A stretch of 64,000 nucleotides of DNA from Epiperipatus broadwayi (lineage: Eukaryota; Onychophora; Udeonychophora; Euonychophora; Peripatidae), in assembly GCA_028023455.1 (NCBI GenBank), contig JAQFVV010000042.1, forward strand, positions 7,215,922-7,279,921, given 5' to 3'. Positions 22,260 to 35,900 of this stretch are shown one piece after another. How positions within the stretch are numbered: position 1 is the stretch's first letter; every line of letters starts with the position of its first letter. The notes under the pieces were generated by a model. It was not told the DNA's origin. It did not search any database and saw nothing but the letters and a program-made list of their open reading frames with translations. Position numbers and translations under genes: made by a program.

Positions 22260-25200
22260 TGGTCTTGTGCATCCTCACTTCAGAATAGTATATGATATAA
22301 AATAAAATGGGTTCTAGCTCAGTTAATAATTAATAAATAAAATATTCAGCATTAAAATTAAAATGTTTCACTAGCTCAAATTTAAAATACGAATAAGGTT
22401 CAGTTTATAAAAATAAATTAAATAAATATTTTATATTTTCATGAGACTTGAAGTGAAAATACAGGTGGCAAGATAGATTACATTGAGCCAATATCCCACA
22501 GGATACTACCTCAATGGCATAAGAACACTATCCCCCCTTATTACTATTTCAAATAACAAACTCATAGTATTCTTACGACTTTAATAACTTCTACTCACTA
22601 AGATTAAGTTAATAATTACATCTTAATCTTCTATTTGTAATAATCTAGCTCAATAAAAATCTCAGGTTCGTAAAGTTTATTCTAAGTTAATAAAAAATAC
22701 GGTAGTAAAATATGAGAAGGGATTTTATGTCATAATCTACTACACTGAAACTAATAATAATAAATAATAATAATAATATTCTTCATTGTTTAACTACTAC
22801 TGAATATCTTTTCTTTTATTATAATTTTATTACCATAATAAAATAATAAAATAATTTTATTATAATCTTTTATCTTCATGTAATAATATAATAAATACGT
22901 GGTAGCATATGATAATCTGATAAACAAAGGATGTGTGGCAACTGATAGCATATAATTCAATATACTATTGTGATAACTTATTTATGACCAATAAAATAAT
23001 ATAAAATTATAATTATTTAATTAAAAGAATACCAATAAATATTTAAATTCTTAAATAATTCTCTATTTATCTTTTTGTGCAAAATTATATATTTGTTTCA
23101 ATTGTTATGAATATATCGTGATTTCATGCAGTGAAGTGGAGAAATAAACAATCCAGACACAAAAATTTTGAAAACAAATTTTAACAAAATTTATTAACAA
23201 CAACAAATAAAATAAACAATTTATGTACACTATTTACAATGGATATCCTTATTTTATTCTTACATTTTTATCTACTAAGTTATATAAAAATAATTTATAA
23301 TTTAGTTATATCTTTATTTAGACTTAAGACAAAATAAAATGTTACCATTTGGTTTCTCGGTATGGTTAACTTATTACAAATATATTTACTTATTTTATTA
23401 ACAAAATATTTCATCCTTAATATTATTAAACTATCTTATTTTTAAAACATTCATAGGAAAACATTCCACAGAAAACAAAATTAACTTTATAATGAGTATG
23501 GATTTCTCAAAATATTAAAAAAAATTTCATCTTGCAAATTCAAAGATGTTAAATAAAATATTCATCCAAAATTCAGTATTAGATTTTAGTGTTTTATCAC
23601 ACGATGTTTACTAATCATAATATATTCTTATTTAGCCTTACTTTAGTATGATATAAATGTAACAATCAATATATTCCTGTTATTCAATAAACAAAAAATA
23701 TACCATGCATATTGTTTATATAATTTACATTGTACTATTGTATTTTAAAAATATGCAATACTTATTTTTCTCTTAAAAATAATAATAAAGCATTTAAAAA
23801 TAATTAGCATTTTAAAGAAAATATCTTGTTTAGATACTCTATTCCAAAATTTATATTTCATTTCCGAAATAAATTCAATAATATATTCTATGATTCTTTC
23901 CCTTCCTTAGGATATATTGGACTTTCAATTTTAAGTTATAAAATTCTGTTCCTTATAAGAAAATAAACCAATCTTATACAAAACGATAGCATAACCTAAG
24001 CTCTAAATTATTTATCATTTCTTTTCAAAATATCTTACTGAAACGATGCAGTTACATGAAATAAAGATAGCAAAATAGATGTATAGGATTTAAGGAAGAA
24101 AGCTAGAGTATCACTCATAATATATCTCAAAAAAAAACATGGCACAATGCAAAGAGGTATGACCTTTACCTGTCTAATAACCTCTAATACATGAACGATG
24201 TTAAAGCTATTTCTTCAGTTTTATTAGAACATCAAATATTTAAAGAAATATAAAACACTGTCCAAATAAAATGTGTACCAGTCATAGGGCTTTGTTAACT
24301 ATGCTGATATCTACACAAAGACTAAATATTATTCATATTCCTTATAACATCCTATTTCTTAAAACATCATCTTGGTTTCCTGTTTACTAAGTACTTCCAA
24401 ACCACTATCTCAACATTTTTTCTCAAGATTTTCCACATCTTACATCGATAAATAACTATCTGCATTTACAAAAAACAACAAATAAAATTCATTGATAATT
24501 AAACAATCCCACTGTTCCACAAGAAAAGTTTGTCTACTTCATCATTCTGTATGTTTAATCATATACAATCTAACTAGACAATATTTGAATATCCAATAAC
24601 ATGAAAATTTTGAAAGAATCACATAACTATTTGTTATTATGTTGGATTATATCACTAATATAAAAAAAAATCGTCGTATGCATATTTTCAAATCAATCCT
24701 ATCTCATAATGTTTTTTAAAATGTTGTATGAAATGCGTTACATATAATAAAAAAAACTTTTACACTTCATTCTTACGATCCATAGATGATCTAAAGAAAA
24801 CAAACAATATACACTATAAATTATTAATAGTCATTACTATTACCAAAATAACCTTTATCTGGTCATCATATTCAGTAGGCTTCTTCATCCACTAGATACC
24901 GATCATTGCAAACATAAAGAAATATACATTCATACACTTTATTTTAAAATATATTCTTATCTAAATTATTAGATTATTCCATTATAAAATTTTATATCAT
25001 CAACAAATTAATGTTTTATGTTTTCCTAATCTTATAAAAAAATTTAGATTTAAACTAGGTTAATAAAATAAAAGGAATCAAAACTATAATTACATATTTT
25101 CTTGACAATAGTTCCTGATAAGTCCAAAATGTTTATTATTTTCTCTAGAGTTTTAAAAATGTTCTCCTCAAAGCACGTTAAAGTTTAAAAATAAAAATAA

Positions 25201-26230
25201 ATATTAATCTATTTAGTAAAATTTATAGAAAATAATCCTTGGTTTTAGTATTTAGGACGATAATTATTAAATCATAATATTAATTAATCCCGTGAAAAAT
25301 TTCTTCAATATTCTCTGTGGCATATCCGATGCATCTTCCATCTAATTTAGCTTTAAAAATATTCGGTAAACTTTTTTTACAATATTTCCATGAATCCATC
25401 TTTTATTCAACTATGTGTTCACTTTTTTTTATATAAGTTTCCTTCTTAATACATTTAAACTTTTGTTTGGTATTTTTTTTATATATCAGTTTTTTAAAAA
25501 AAAAAACTTCAAGTACTTTTAAACAAATCTTTTCTAAATACATTTTAAACAATTCTAAGACTGGAGGTTTTAATATCAAAAAACACTTCAGTAACATATT
25601 CTCCTGGGTTCTTTCTTTAACTCTTGAAAATATTTTTTTTTAAAAATGTTATCTTCAGAAAGGATATAACATTTTACTCCTTTTGATATAATATTATATA
25701 AAACGATTCATAAGATATAATTGTCTTATTACTATTTTAAAAAAATAAATCTTGGATAAACTTATCTAAATAATAATATGTCTCCAATTTTTACCTTTTA
25801 AACAGAAAATAACTTTGCACTGTATCAGTATAATGTCCGTACTATGATTTTTATGCACTAGAATAGTTCTCCGGTGAAGCATTAATAAAGCTGTATCAAA
25901 ATATTCCAAAAACATTTTTATATTATTAGAATTTATATCCATTTTATTCCACAGTATATCCATCTTTTCATTGCGAAGTTTAGGTCAAATTTCAGATAAA
26001 ATAATCCTGGTAAGTACTTTAAAAAACTAGCAAATCATTTTCACGAAGTTCCCAAATATATTATTTTTTTAAACTCTCTTTTGCAAAATACTTTTAAAAA
26101 TATCAATTAGTTTTTTGCAAATAAAACTATAAGTAAGTATTAAAAATTGACTAAAAATAAAAATTTTAAAATACTATCTCTTTGATAGCTGCTAATATAC
26201 CTTTCTCTGGTTTCAATACATTATTAAATC
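22260..26230. other. AT-rich spacer, possible minus-strand transcript
   Basis: No ORF longer than 65 codons is present, and the short minus-strand frames (25,403-25,597 and 25,766-25,963) have no motif. On the minus strand it lies downstream of the promoter-like cluster at 26,234-26,291. AATAAA-type signals followed by T/G-rich sequence occur near 23,140-23,220 on that strand. A non-coding transcript or a non-autonomous retroelement is possible but unproven. Confidence 0.3.
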
Positions 26231-26233
26231 TCC

Positions 26234-26291
26234 TCTGATACCCCCCGTGCAATTCATATTTATAGTCTGTAAGAATACCTCATTTGATTGG
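26234..26291 (-). promoter_or_regulatory. Candidate core promoter (CCAAT, TATA, initiator)
   Basis: On the minus strand CCAAT lies at 26,291-26,287, TATAAATA at 26,264-26,257 and an initiator-like TATCAGAGG around 26,240-26,232. The TATA start is 28 bases before the candidate +1 A at 26,236, the usual spacing for a TATA promoter. A short C6/G6 run lies between TATA and start. In AT-rich DNA single TATA matches mean little; the ordered combination is the only support. Confidence 0.3.
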
Positions 26292-27483
26292 TTAATTCTT
26301 ACTTTTAGCTTGAGAACAAATTTACATATTTTCAATTTTTTTTACAGAATTGAATCTTTAAAATAAAAATTTATGATGTAGTAAATTTAAAAATATTATT
26401 TAAAATACCACTTTTAAATCAATTATTATTTTATCAAAATTATTTAAACATTTAAAATAACTTTTAAAATAATTTTAATAACCTATTCCATTCTTAATAT
26501 TCCATTTTTCTAGTTTTATTTAAACAAAATATTTAATTTTTATTATATCTGTATTCGTCTTTATTACATTATTTAAAACATTACATACGATAGTTAACTT
26601 AATATTTATTATTATTTGCTTTTATGATAGGCAATAATTCTATCCAATTCTATAATATAAATTTTAAAACATTTCAAACTTTGCTATTAACTCAAACAAA
26701 CGTGTGTGTGAAAGTATGTAATATATAAGTCACATGATTAATATAAAATTTGGACAGACGATTTTTAATCTATTTCTCTGCCCAGATTTATAAAATTGAT
26801 ACACTTATTATATTTAATAATAAGCAAATAGTTTATACTTTGTGGCTCATTTTTTTTTGTAATACGGCTATGATTATGAGGGCTTGAACCTTGAAAGAGC
26901 TTAGCCATTTAATGAATAGATATTAAAATAATATATATTTGCTTTATTTGTTTTTAGCTTTGTGTGCTTGTGCGTGTTAGCGCATTTTATATATATTTAA
27001 TAATATAATTATAAAAATTTGGAAAAATAATTTAAAATATAGAATTAAATACAATTTTCACCATCATAAAGTTTATTTTTAAAATGTACGATATTAATTT
27101 TGACTATTAAGTATGATTATAAATTTAAATATAACATTTATTACTATAAGTTTTAAACTATTAAAATCAAACATTTTTAAATATACTTTTAATATTTATA
27201 GCTGTGTTATTTAATATGGCCAGCTTTTACAACCATATGCAACAATATTTTAAGCTTTACTTAACTATTTTTAAATGATTCATTATAATTTTATATACTA
27301 CGTATTTGCTTTAGCTTCAAATTGTACTTTATAATATAATTGACAAACTATAATTAATAAATCAAAAGAACATATTCTAAAATTTAAAATTTTTAGTAAT
27401 TGACTGTTATGAACTATTACTCACCTATAGAAAAGGGCATAATATATATATTGATTTTTTCTTTTGTTTGTATTTGTAATTCA

Positions 27484-27730
27484 AATTTGCATATGTTTGT
27501 TCGTCTGCATAACAAAGTGGTTTATTTTTTCTTTATAACCTAAAGCTAAGTGTATTTTCAGTGAAGTTAACTATAATCATAACTTACAATACAAATAAAG
27601 CAGCAACAATAATTAATTTATGAGAACTATGATTATGATAAACTTCAACGAAAGTGCATTCAACTTTATATTATAAAGAAGAAAGAAACCATTTCGTTAT
27701 GCAGACAAACAAACTTATCCAAATTTGATA
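27484..27730. mobile_element. Fold-back (MITE-like) element
   Basis: The left arm, from about 27,484 (AAATTTGCATATGTTTGTTC) to about 27,595, pairs with the right arm ending at about 27,730 (GCAGACAAACAAACTTATCC). Matches such as TCGTCTGCATAACAAAGTGG against the reverse complement of CCATTTCGTTATGCAGAC show about 105-bp arms with scattered mismatches. It is non-coding. Confidence 0.75.
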
Positions 27731-27782
27731 AATAAATATCACACACAAACATATATTTATCTGCATCTGCAATAAAAAAATA

Positions 27783-27872
27783 AAATTAAACTGAGAGAGT
27801 GCAAACTTCTCAAGTGCTTAGCGATCTGATTGGCTAAGCGCTTGAGAGGTTTGCACTCTCTCAGTTTAATTT
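27783..27872. repeat. Long hairpin, 40-bp arms, 10-nt loop
   Basis: The left arm (27,783-27,822) contains CTGAGAGAGTGCAAACTTCT. The right arm (27,833-27,872) is its near-perfect complement, with about three mismatches, and the loop is GATCTGATTG. It begins about 50 bp after the fold-back element at 27,484-27,730. The stem size resembles a miRNA precursor or a small palindromic transposon; nothing decides between them here. Confidence 0.85.
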
Positions 27873-29443
27873 CAATACCGTCTGCGCTTTGTAAAAATAA
27901 ATAAAAAAATAAATGGATGTTATTCTTAATATATTTTATTTCAGATATTTATAAATAAATTAATCATCATTATTCTTTCCCTTTTCTCTCTTGTTATATC
28001 TGTCACTTATGTTAAGGCAGGTCTCATGTGCCATTGGTTATTTCTCTACACTAACAGGAGTGTGTTTTTGTGCAACCACATTTTCATCCTTTAGTTATAT
28101 ACACATCAATTCTAACTGCAACATTTTCTTTTTATATTTGTTTTCTAACATTTTATTTTTTGTCGTTTTATCTTTTTCTTCTGGAATTAGAATAGCTGTA
28201 CTTATTTATGAGTGACTATTAATGATGATGATATATATAATTATGCATATATTAAATATTATGATCAGTTAATTTGTCTTAAGAAATGCAAAATTTTATT
28301 AAACTATGATCATGATTCTGTGATAGCTTCCTCTTATCTTTCAGCATTTGATTACTCTTTAATATGCATATATTAAAATAAATGATTTTTTTTTATCAAT
28401 TATTGTCATTTATCTTTGAGATTTACTTGAAATTGTTTATATTTCTTATCATTCAGTATTTATGATTTTTTTTTCATGATTTTTCTAAATTAAATTGATT
28501 CCTAGCAGTATAAAAGATCTGAATCCATGAAAAAAATAATTCCCAAAATTTTAGTTAAAACTTAGATTTTAGATAAAAATTTATCACATATTTCATAAAA
28601 GTAAAATCATAACTTTAAAATCCAAGCTTTTGTTGCATAAACCTTATTAATATTCTAATTTGAATATGTGCAAGACAATAAGAATAAGATATCTTATGAT
28701 ACTCCTTTAAATTAAAATGAAGATGGATAAATTTCGAGAAAAAATTGTGAAAGAGGGAAATCATGATGATGGAGACATGTCAAAGAAGGAATTCATACAG
28801 AATATAATCTAATTTTTAACTTTATTTTACTGCTTCAGTTATTCTGCAATTTTAGACCCAAAAAGCTATTGTAAACAAAAATGAATATATATGTGCGTGT
28901 TTGTGTGTAAAGTATGGAAGAAATTTAAAAAGTAATAATGGAAAGACATATAATAAATGGTGTAAAATAAAAGTAACATTCGGATATATCAGAAGTGGGG
29001 ATGAAGAGATGATTTTACAAAATATGGATGTGAATTAATAGTAGAGAGAAATATAAAAAAAAGCCTAGACAAAGGCAAGAAGATAATGTGAATAATGCTA
29101 AGTAAAATAAGGATGTGAAGCATGAGCAATGTCAAAATAAATGAAAATGGCAACTGGGTGCAGAAAATAATCACTCAATTTTTTCAAGAAAGGATTATAA
29201 TGTAAGTCAATATTTTCATTGCATTGTTTCACTTTGAAGTCATAAAAATTTGTTTTCTAACGGATTACTTAATGTATATACTTTATAGTAATTGAAAAGT
29301 ATACATATAAAGTAAAACAGCTTTTAAATAATATATTACAGCACAAAGATTTTTCCAAACTGCCCCTTCCCTCTAAGAATAATTAAGGCAAAAATCATAT
29401 TCAGTAGGTATTGCATCAAATCAGGAGATTATCAAAATATCAC

Positions 29444-29628
29444 TGATCACCATTTCGTATGTTTACACATCCTGCTAATAAGAGTACCAAACCCTCCTTA
29501 TAGTACTGCTACCAAATGCAAGCGTTTGTAATCATTGGATGCAGGAAAACCCTACATTTGGTGGCACTATTGTGTGAGAGTTTGGTATGCTTATTAGCAG
29601 CATATGTATGCATATGTAATGGTGATCA
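29444..29628. mobile_element. Small fold-back element
   Basis: The left arm 29,444-29,519 (starting TGATCACCATT, ending CTACCAAATG) matches the reverse complement of 29,555-29,628 (CATTTGGTGGCAC to GGTGATCA) with moderate divergence and a 35-nt loop. The ends TGATCACC are perfect. It is non-coding. Confidence 0.75.
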
Positions 29629-29734
29629 TGTGTTGTTTTGATGATTTTGCATCTATCCTGCCCATAGGATTGTGGTAATTGGTTTTTGAAAAACCAAAGA
29701 TATCAAAATTTATGGGTACTGACCTGAATTCATA

Positions 29735-29793
29735 TCTGTAGTGTAATTTTCACTATACCTTAGGTAAAAGTTTAGTGAAAATTACACTACAGA
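29735..29793. repeat. Perfect 21-bp hairpin
   Basis: TCTGTAGTGTAATTTTCACT plus one more base (29,735-29,755) is exactly complementary to 29,773-29,793, with a 17-nt loop. A further related copy of the right arm (TAGTGAAAATTACA...AAATATTTATTA) lies at about 30,136-30,164, so the hairpin may be one end of a longer dispersed repeat. Confidence 0.9.
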
Positions 29794-29929
29794 AATATTA
29801 TTTATTAAATGGATAATCTCTAGTCTAATGACTAATAAAAATTATAAATATACTTCCATCAAGTGGTTTGTGTCAAAGTTTTGAGGGTAGTAAGTTTGAC
29901 ACATCAATTAAACTGTAGAAATTAGCTAT

Positions 29930-30065
29930 ATATATACTGAACATTGATAAAGATATGTGTAAGAGATTGTGATTTGGGCCAACTGATGAGTGCTGGTTCA
30001 GCATGAAATATGCATCTTGATGATCATAGATCTTTTTCACATATCTTTGGTAGTGTGTTTATGAT
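29930..30065. repeat. Fragment of TIR family A
   Basis: This stretch contains CAACTGATGAGTGCTGGTTC followed by AGCATGAAATATGCATCTTG and a CACATAT segment, in the same order as the right half of the 55,899-56,592 element. The terminal inverted repeat is lost. It ends at a C12 run. Confidence 0.7.
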
Positions 30066-30169
30066 TACCCCCCCCCCCCTACAAGATATTAATGCAGATA
30101 GAAACCGGTTCCTACCTTCGGTGAGAGTAGTGTAGTGAAAATTACATTAAAGAAATATTTATTAAGGAG

Positions 30170-31780
30170 TTGTTATTATCATATTTTGAGCATCATCTAA
30201 AATCAACTCATTTATCAAAGAAAAATAAATTTAGAAATTGTAAAAATAAAAGAATAACAATTATGGTGACAGCAATATGTTATTGAAAAGAAGATCCAAA
30301 AATGCAGAACTTTCTGGATAACATGCTATTTGTACATTTTCAGAATTAATACCAATTAAACATGAGGGAAGAATAAGTCCAACTAATAAATTTAATTAAA
30401 TACTTTTTAGGTTTAGTATTTTAATTTTAAATTTATTTAATATTTAAAAAGTTTCTTTTTATGAGGTGGAAATAATAAAATATCAATAAATAGAAATAAA
30501 ATGATTTGGTTCTAGAATGTGGGAAAATATTAATGCTATCTTTTGTAAAAAAAAATTTTTTTTTATGTTTTTTGAGGTTAGAAATTTTTTAAAAGCTAGT
30601 TTTCATAGTATTAAGTAATAGGTCACTTATATGCAGTAATGAATATGTTTTGACAATGATTTAGAACATTAGAAACATCTAGCTGAGCAGGCAACTGTAG
30701 ATGTTTTGAGTTTTAGTTTTTCTCTATTTCTCGCTACTTTTCCAAAGAAAATTAGCTCCAAATCAAGATAGTAATTCTTAAAGAATTATATATGTGTGTA
30801 TAATAAAATATTCAATATTAATAACAAAAGATAATTCATAATTTATAGCAGCAAGTTTTATTTCACTGGCTAGTATTGAAGATTTTATTACATATATTTA
30901 AAATAAGTTTTATATTATTTCATTAAAAAGTTAATATTATCATTAGGGGATCATTTTACATTTACAAAAATTTATTATCACACCAATTAAAAGTTAAGTT
31001 ACTGAACATAACGTTAGATTTAAACCAAATATAAAATAGTAATAAAAAATTGATTTTTATCCTTATTGAATTAACTATTATAAAAATATTGTGTAAGTAT
31101 GATCAACTCTGCTTCTATCACTATATATATTAGTGCTGATTATTAGACAGATCTGCTTAATTTGTTCCAAGATTAAAATGTTAATTATATTTTTAAAAAA
31201 AGTTGATCTATTTGTTGGAAATTTGAGGGTTGTTTTTTCTAGAAAAAATCAACTGCTTTTTATGTTAAATTTCAATAGATGCTCAAAATTAAAATTTTAA
31301 AGCTTGCCATATTATTAAGACATGGAATTCTTTTATGCAATATGTCAATAAATATGGATTAGTCTGTTTTTAAATTCACTAAAACACAACCATCTCTGCT
31401 TGCTAAAACAACACAATGAATGTGGAATTTTACAAGCAATAAAGGACTTAAAGACAAAAATTTAGTCATTGATAAGAAAATATAAGAATGATTAATGGTT
31501 TAAAATTACGAAAGAATTACAGACATTTAGAATGTGTGGATACATATATGTTTCTCTGTTTAGTAATGTATTGAAAGTAATGTGATTTTGAAAAACTGAT
31601 ATGATAATCCTATTAAAACAATATATAGTTTTTATATTTACATGATAGCGATGATATTTTGATTTGATGGAGTTTGGAATATTTTTGTTATCTTTTGAAT
31701 AATGATGCAAAATTTTAATGATTACTTTTAACGATATATCCAGTTTTATTGACTCATTTATAATTAGAATAGAGATATTC
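30170..31780. other. AT-rich spacer, nothing recognised
   Basis: No open frame, repeat structure or RNA motif is supportable. The minus-strand frame at 31,492-31,710 looks like chance. Confidence 0.5.
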
Positions 31781-32900
31781 AGCTTGATGAAATTAAAACA
31801 GCTTTTTATAATTTTAAAAATGGATAAGATTTTTGAGTCCTATTGGAATGCCTGGAGAATTTAAAAATATGGTAATATTATACTAGCTTCAATCTATTAG
31901 AATTTTTTAAGGAATATATTGATCCACAAAAGTGCTTCTATTATTCTAATTCGTAAAAATAAAGAATATAGAAAAGTCTTGAACTTTCATCATAGAATAT
32001 CATTGTTATTCACTTAATATATTTTGTTATGTTACTTGCAGTCATGGATAAATAATTGCCAGAAACTGTACAGTTTTAGATAATCACACAGTACTTAAGA
32101 TCAGGTATTAGATATCAAGGAAATATAAAAAAATTGTCATGAGCAAAAGCTTGATTTATATATTTGCTTTTACTGTTTGGTCAAGTCATTTGATTCAGTT
32201 AATTGAAAAAGTTTGTGGCAATATTTGAAATTAGTGATTGTCAATTGAAATTTATTCATATTATATAGTTCTACATGGTAGTTATGAAAGAATATTTAAG
32301 GTATTCAAAATATGTTAAACAGAGTTTTGTTCTCAATCTAATTTTGATTTTTTTACATTTCTGTCACAATAGTAGTTTTTGGAACTGTTGATAGACAGCT
32401 TCATAAAGCAAGTATCAATATGCAATATAGGTTTAATATTTGAATTTTTAATCTAAAATGATTAAAAGCAAAAACAGGAACTTCATGTTTTGGGTTCCTT
32501 AATCATACTATAGTGAAAGTTATGCTATTTTTGCTAATACAAAGGACAATCTGCAGAATACTTTTAATCTTTCAAGACTTAAAACCTCAGATGTTTTATT
32601 CCCAAGTGGAAAAAGAAAGTGAAGCTTGTTGCTTGGAAAGTTATAAGTTTGAGCATGTAAATAAATTTTAATTACCTTGATATCTTTTTAGACAGAAAGG
32701 TGAATTGTTGAGGTACAATACTGATTCCAATGTGCTCTTACTATATTTAATAAATTAATTGTGTAGGAAATTTTATCCTAGTGATGTAATTACTTTTCAG
32801 AAAGAAAAAACTTGTTACTGAAGTTAAATGGCAGCATTGCAAGATGTCAACAAAAAAGACTTCAATTTATGTGGATGTATTTGTTTCATGGATTTAACAT
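31780..32900 (+). pseudogene. Very old non-LTR RT relic
   Basis: No long frame remains, but translated pieces line up with RT motifs in the right order. DEIKTAFYNFKNG lies near 31,778-31,820, followed by ISLLF near 31,995. YVKQSFVLNLILIF (about 32,310-32,352) resembles the GVKQGCVLSPxLF motif B. LKAKTGTSC is readable near 32,465 with one frameshift. YAIFANTKDNLQNTFNL (about 32,521-32,571) resembles YADDxALxAxTxxDLQ, the catalytic loop and following helix, with the DD lost. Frameshifts and stops are frequent, consistent with long neutral decay. The clade is not resolved. Confidence 0.5.
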
Positions 32901-35900
32901 AAAACTGATCTTTAACTTCTTTTTTTTTTTTGTTATTAAAATGGCTATATAGATTTAAGAGTGACTTTTAATGAATGACAGAATATGAAAAATGATGGAT
33001 TTTAAAACCTTTTTATAATACTAGATTTATAATTATTGTTATATCCTGTCAAATCAACATCAGCTCCTGATATTCATAAGAATGGCACTTCTCCAAAATG
33101 ATCTTAATCTCTGTTTGATTTTTCTGGGTGTTCAAAAAGCATATTCATTGAGTCTATCTATTTCAATTATCAATCTTTCGAGCATTTTTTTTTTTTTTTA
33201 ATTAATTAGATCATCTTATAATATGGTCAAAATAATAAAATTTCTATCTGGTCATTTATTATGCTTTTAGCAAGAGTTCAGGTTTTCTGTGCTGCCCATA
33301 ATAGTTTTAAATGTTTCTGTCAAAATCACAATTCAGAAGTATTATTTTTTTCTATCACTCATGTTGGTGTTCAGTTTTCATATTCATAGTCATTTTTAAT
33401 AACAATCCATCAATTAGTACAAAATATTTTAAATTAAATAAATATTTATTCACAATTCAAAATAATAAAATGCTCCTTTAGATAAAGTTGGAGGTTTTTT
33501 ACAAAATGTGTTTTTTTAAAGTATAGAATCAAATAATTCAGCAGAATAATTAATTTTGAAAAATATATAATTTTGTGTTTTATACAAAAGTGACCTATCT
33601 TTGAATTTAGAAATATATTGAATTGTGATTTAAAAGAATGGACACTTTACTACTTGATGGAAATAGTTTTTTTTTTTTGTTCTGGAATCTCAATTAAATT
33701 TCTAACAAACCTCTGGAATCACATTTGAAACTAAATAAAAATTAATCTGGAATTGATCTGCCCAAAAATTTACATTTATTGGAAGTTTTGAGTGATATTT
33801 ACAATTTTTGATTGTTAAAAAAAAAATTTAAAAAAAATTTAATGCTACCAGTTGTATTTAAAATTTATAATTTGAATATGTCAATCCAATCTATATCAGT
33901 CTTAAAATGTACAACATAATAAAACTATCTCTCTTGAATTTAACATCTTAACTTCGAGAAATAATCTGTAGATCTTTAGCAATAGACATGTCTCTTTTTA
34001 ATAATGTTTTGCATAATTCCATGGCATGCTAGATATAGCATACTAATTATAATTTTTACTCATTATTTATTAATTTTGAAATGAACATTAAATATTTTCA
34101 TAGAAATAATTATTTAGGTAATGCATGTATGTAAGACCAAACATTGACTGCATAATCTATTGCTAAGAGATGTATTTTTGAATAGCATAAGCTAATGTTT
34201 AAATCTATGGTCCAAAGCTACATAAGTATTCTTATGACAAATCAAGAATTTTCATTTTAAACCCATGATTCTCTCACTGATAAATTGAATATTATTAATT
34301 GTATTAATATCGAAAAATAATCTGGGATTGATTTCATTTGAAATTTTATTGTATATGTGTTAATGTGAGTTGTGACATTTCACTTGTCAATCTTATTTTT
34401 CTCATAAATGCTAATCTAAATTAACGTTGGGAGGGAAGGAGTGAATAATATAACTTCAACAGTGAAGTGGCATAAAGTTATTTGAGATTAAAATTACATA
34501 CTCAGTTTTAAATAATTTTAAAAAATGATGATCAGTGTAAGATAAGAAAATATTATTGGATGCTATTTTAAAAAATAAGTATTATGCTTACATTTTTATA
34601 TATTATTAAATACTGTTTTTAATAGTTGATATAACACAAGGTCTAATATTACTTCTCTATCTATTACTATATAAAAAAAAAACAGCATTGTATATGGGTG
34701 ATATGCTGCTTTTCTTCCACATATTTTATTGATCTCTCAATATTAAATCACAGTAACAATAGTATAATTACTTATTGCTGTAGTATACTGATATGCATTA
34801 TAATTACTTACACAAAAAAATTTTTAGTTGGAAATAAACATTTTAATCTGAGCAACCTATGCTATTCATATATAATAGACAAATGTGATAGCAACTGAGT
34901 ATTAAAAAAATATTTTTCTGAGTCGTGAAAACTTGTATGAAGGAGGATCTACATGTTAATGTAGAATAAGTATTCATATTTTGATTTAAATATGGTGATT
35001 TTCATTGTAATCATGATTTTCTGCAGATTCAATTATTTATGATTCAGTAAATAAAAAAAAATTAGTAAAAAAGAATAGTTAATGTTCTACATACTACAAT
35101 TTAAAAATAAAATATATATTTATATATTTGCATGTTATACATGTTTTCTACATATATATACACTATATGTATATATGTGTTAAAAATGGATATTATAATA
35201 CAATTCACTATTCACAAATTTTAATATTATGCTGCTTCTTAGAATCGAACACAATGGATATAGAAGAACTATTGCACAATATTTAATTTGCAATTACTCT
35301 CTTTTATTCATTTGTTGTTGTTGTTTTGGAAATTATATATGAAAAAGACAATATTTTACAATATAATTTCAAGGGGAATGGCATATTCAGCATGTTGTGC
35401 TTTTCCTGTTTTTATTTTTATAATTATCATTTAAATCTACATTATGGATTATACCATTGATTTAAACTTTTTTTACAATGTTAAATCACATGCAGATAAG
35501 AAATAAAGAATAACATTAAGATTAGTGAAAAACTGGCAACATTAAAGGAAAATGTGGTCTGTAAAGAGACTTATTAGTGTTCTATGTTATTGGATAGTAA
35601 ATATTATATAATCTCAGACCATCACTTTGATATAAAATTGAACATTCAAATACTTAGGCAACAGTTGTTAAAAATTATAGTTATATCTGTGACAGGAGAT
35701 AAAATTTATTTTTATATTCAAACATTTTTAATTAAATAGTAAAATTTTTGAAACACTGAGCAGGAGATAAATGAATTTATAAAATGATTGTGTGAAGAGT
35801 GACTGCAGCTAATAAAATAATTTACTAGATGTCTTTAATCCTATTTAAGAGTAATTACAAAATAAAAATAATTAATATTTTCATAATGATGTATATAAAG

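Noticed and set aside
23103-26318. Possible 3.2-kb LTR with TGTT...AACA ends and internal TATA and AATAAA
   Set aside because: The flanking bases (TCAAT and AATTT) do not form a target duplication, there is no second LTR or primer-binding site, and a start-to-poly(A) distance of about 3 kb would be abnormal for an LTR.
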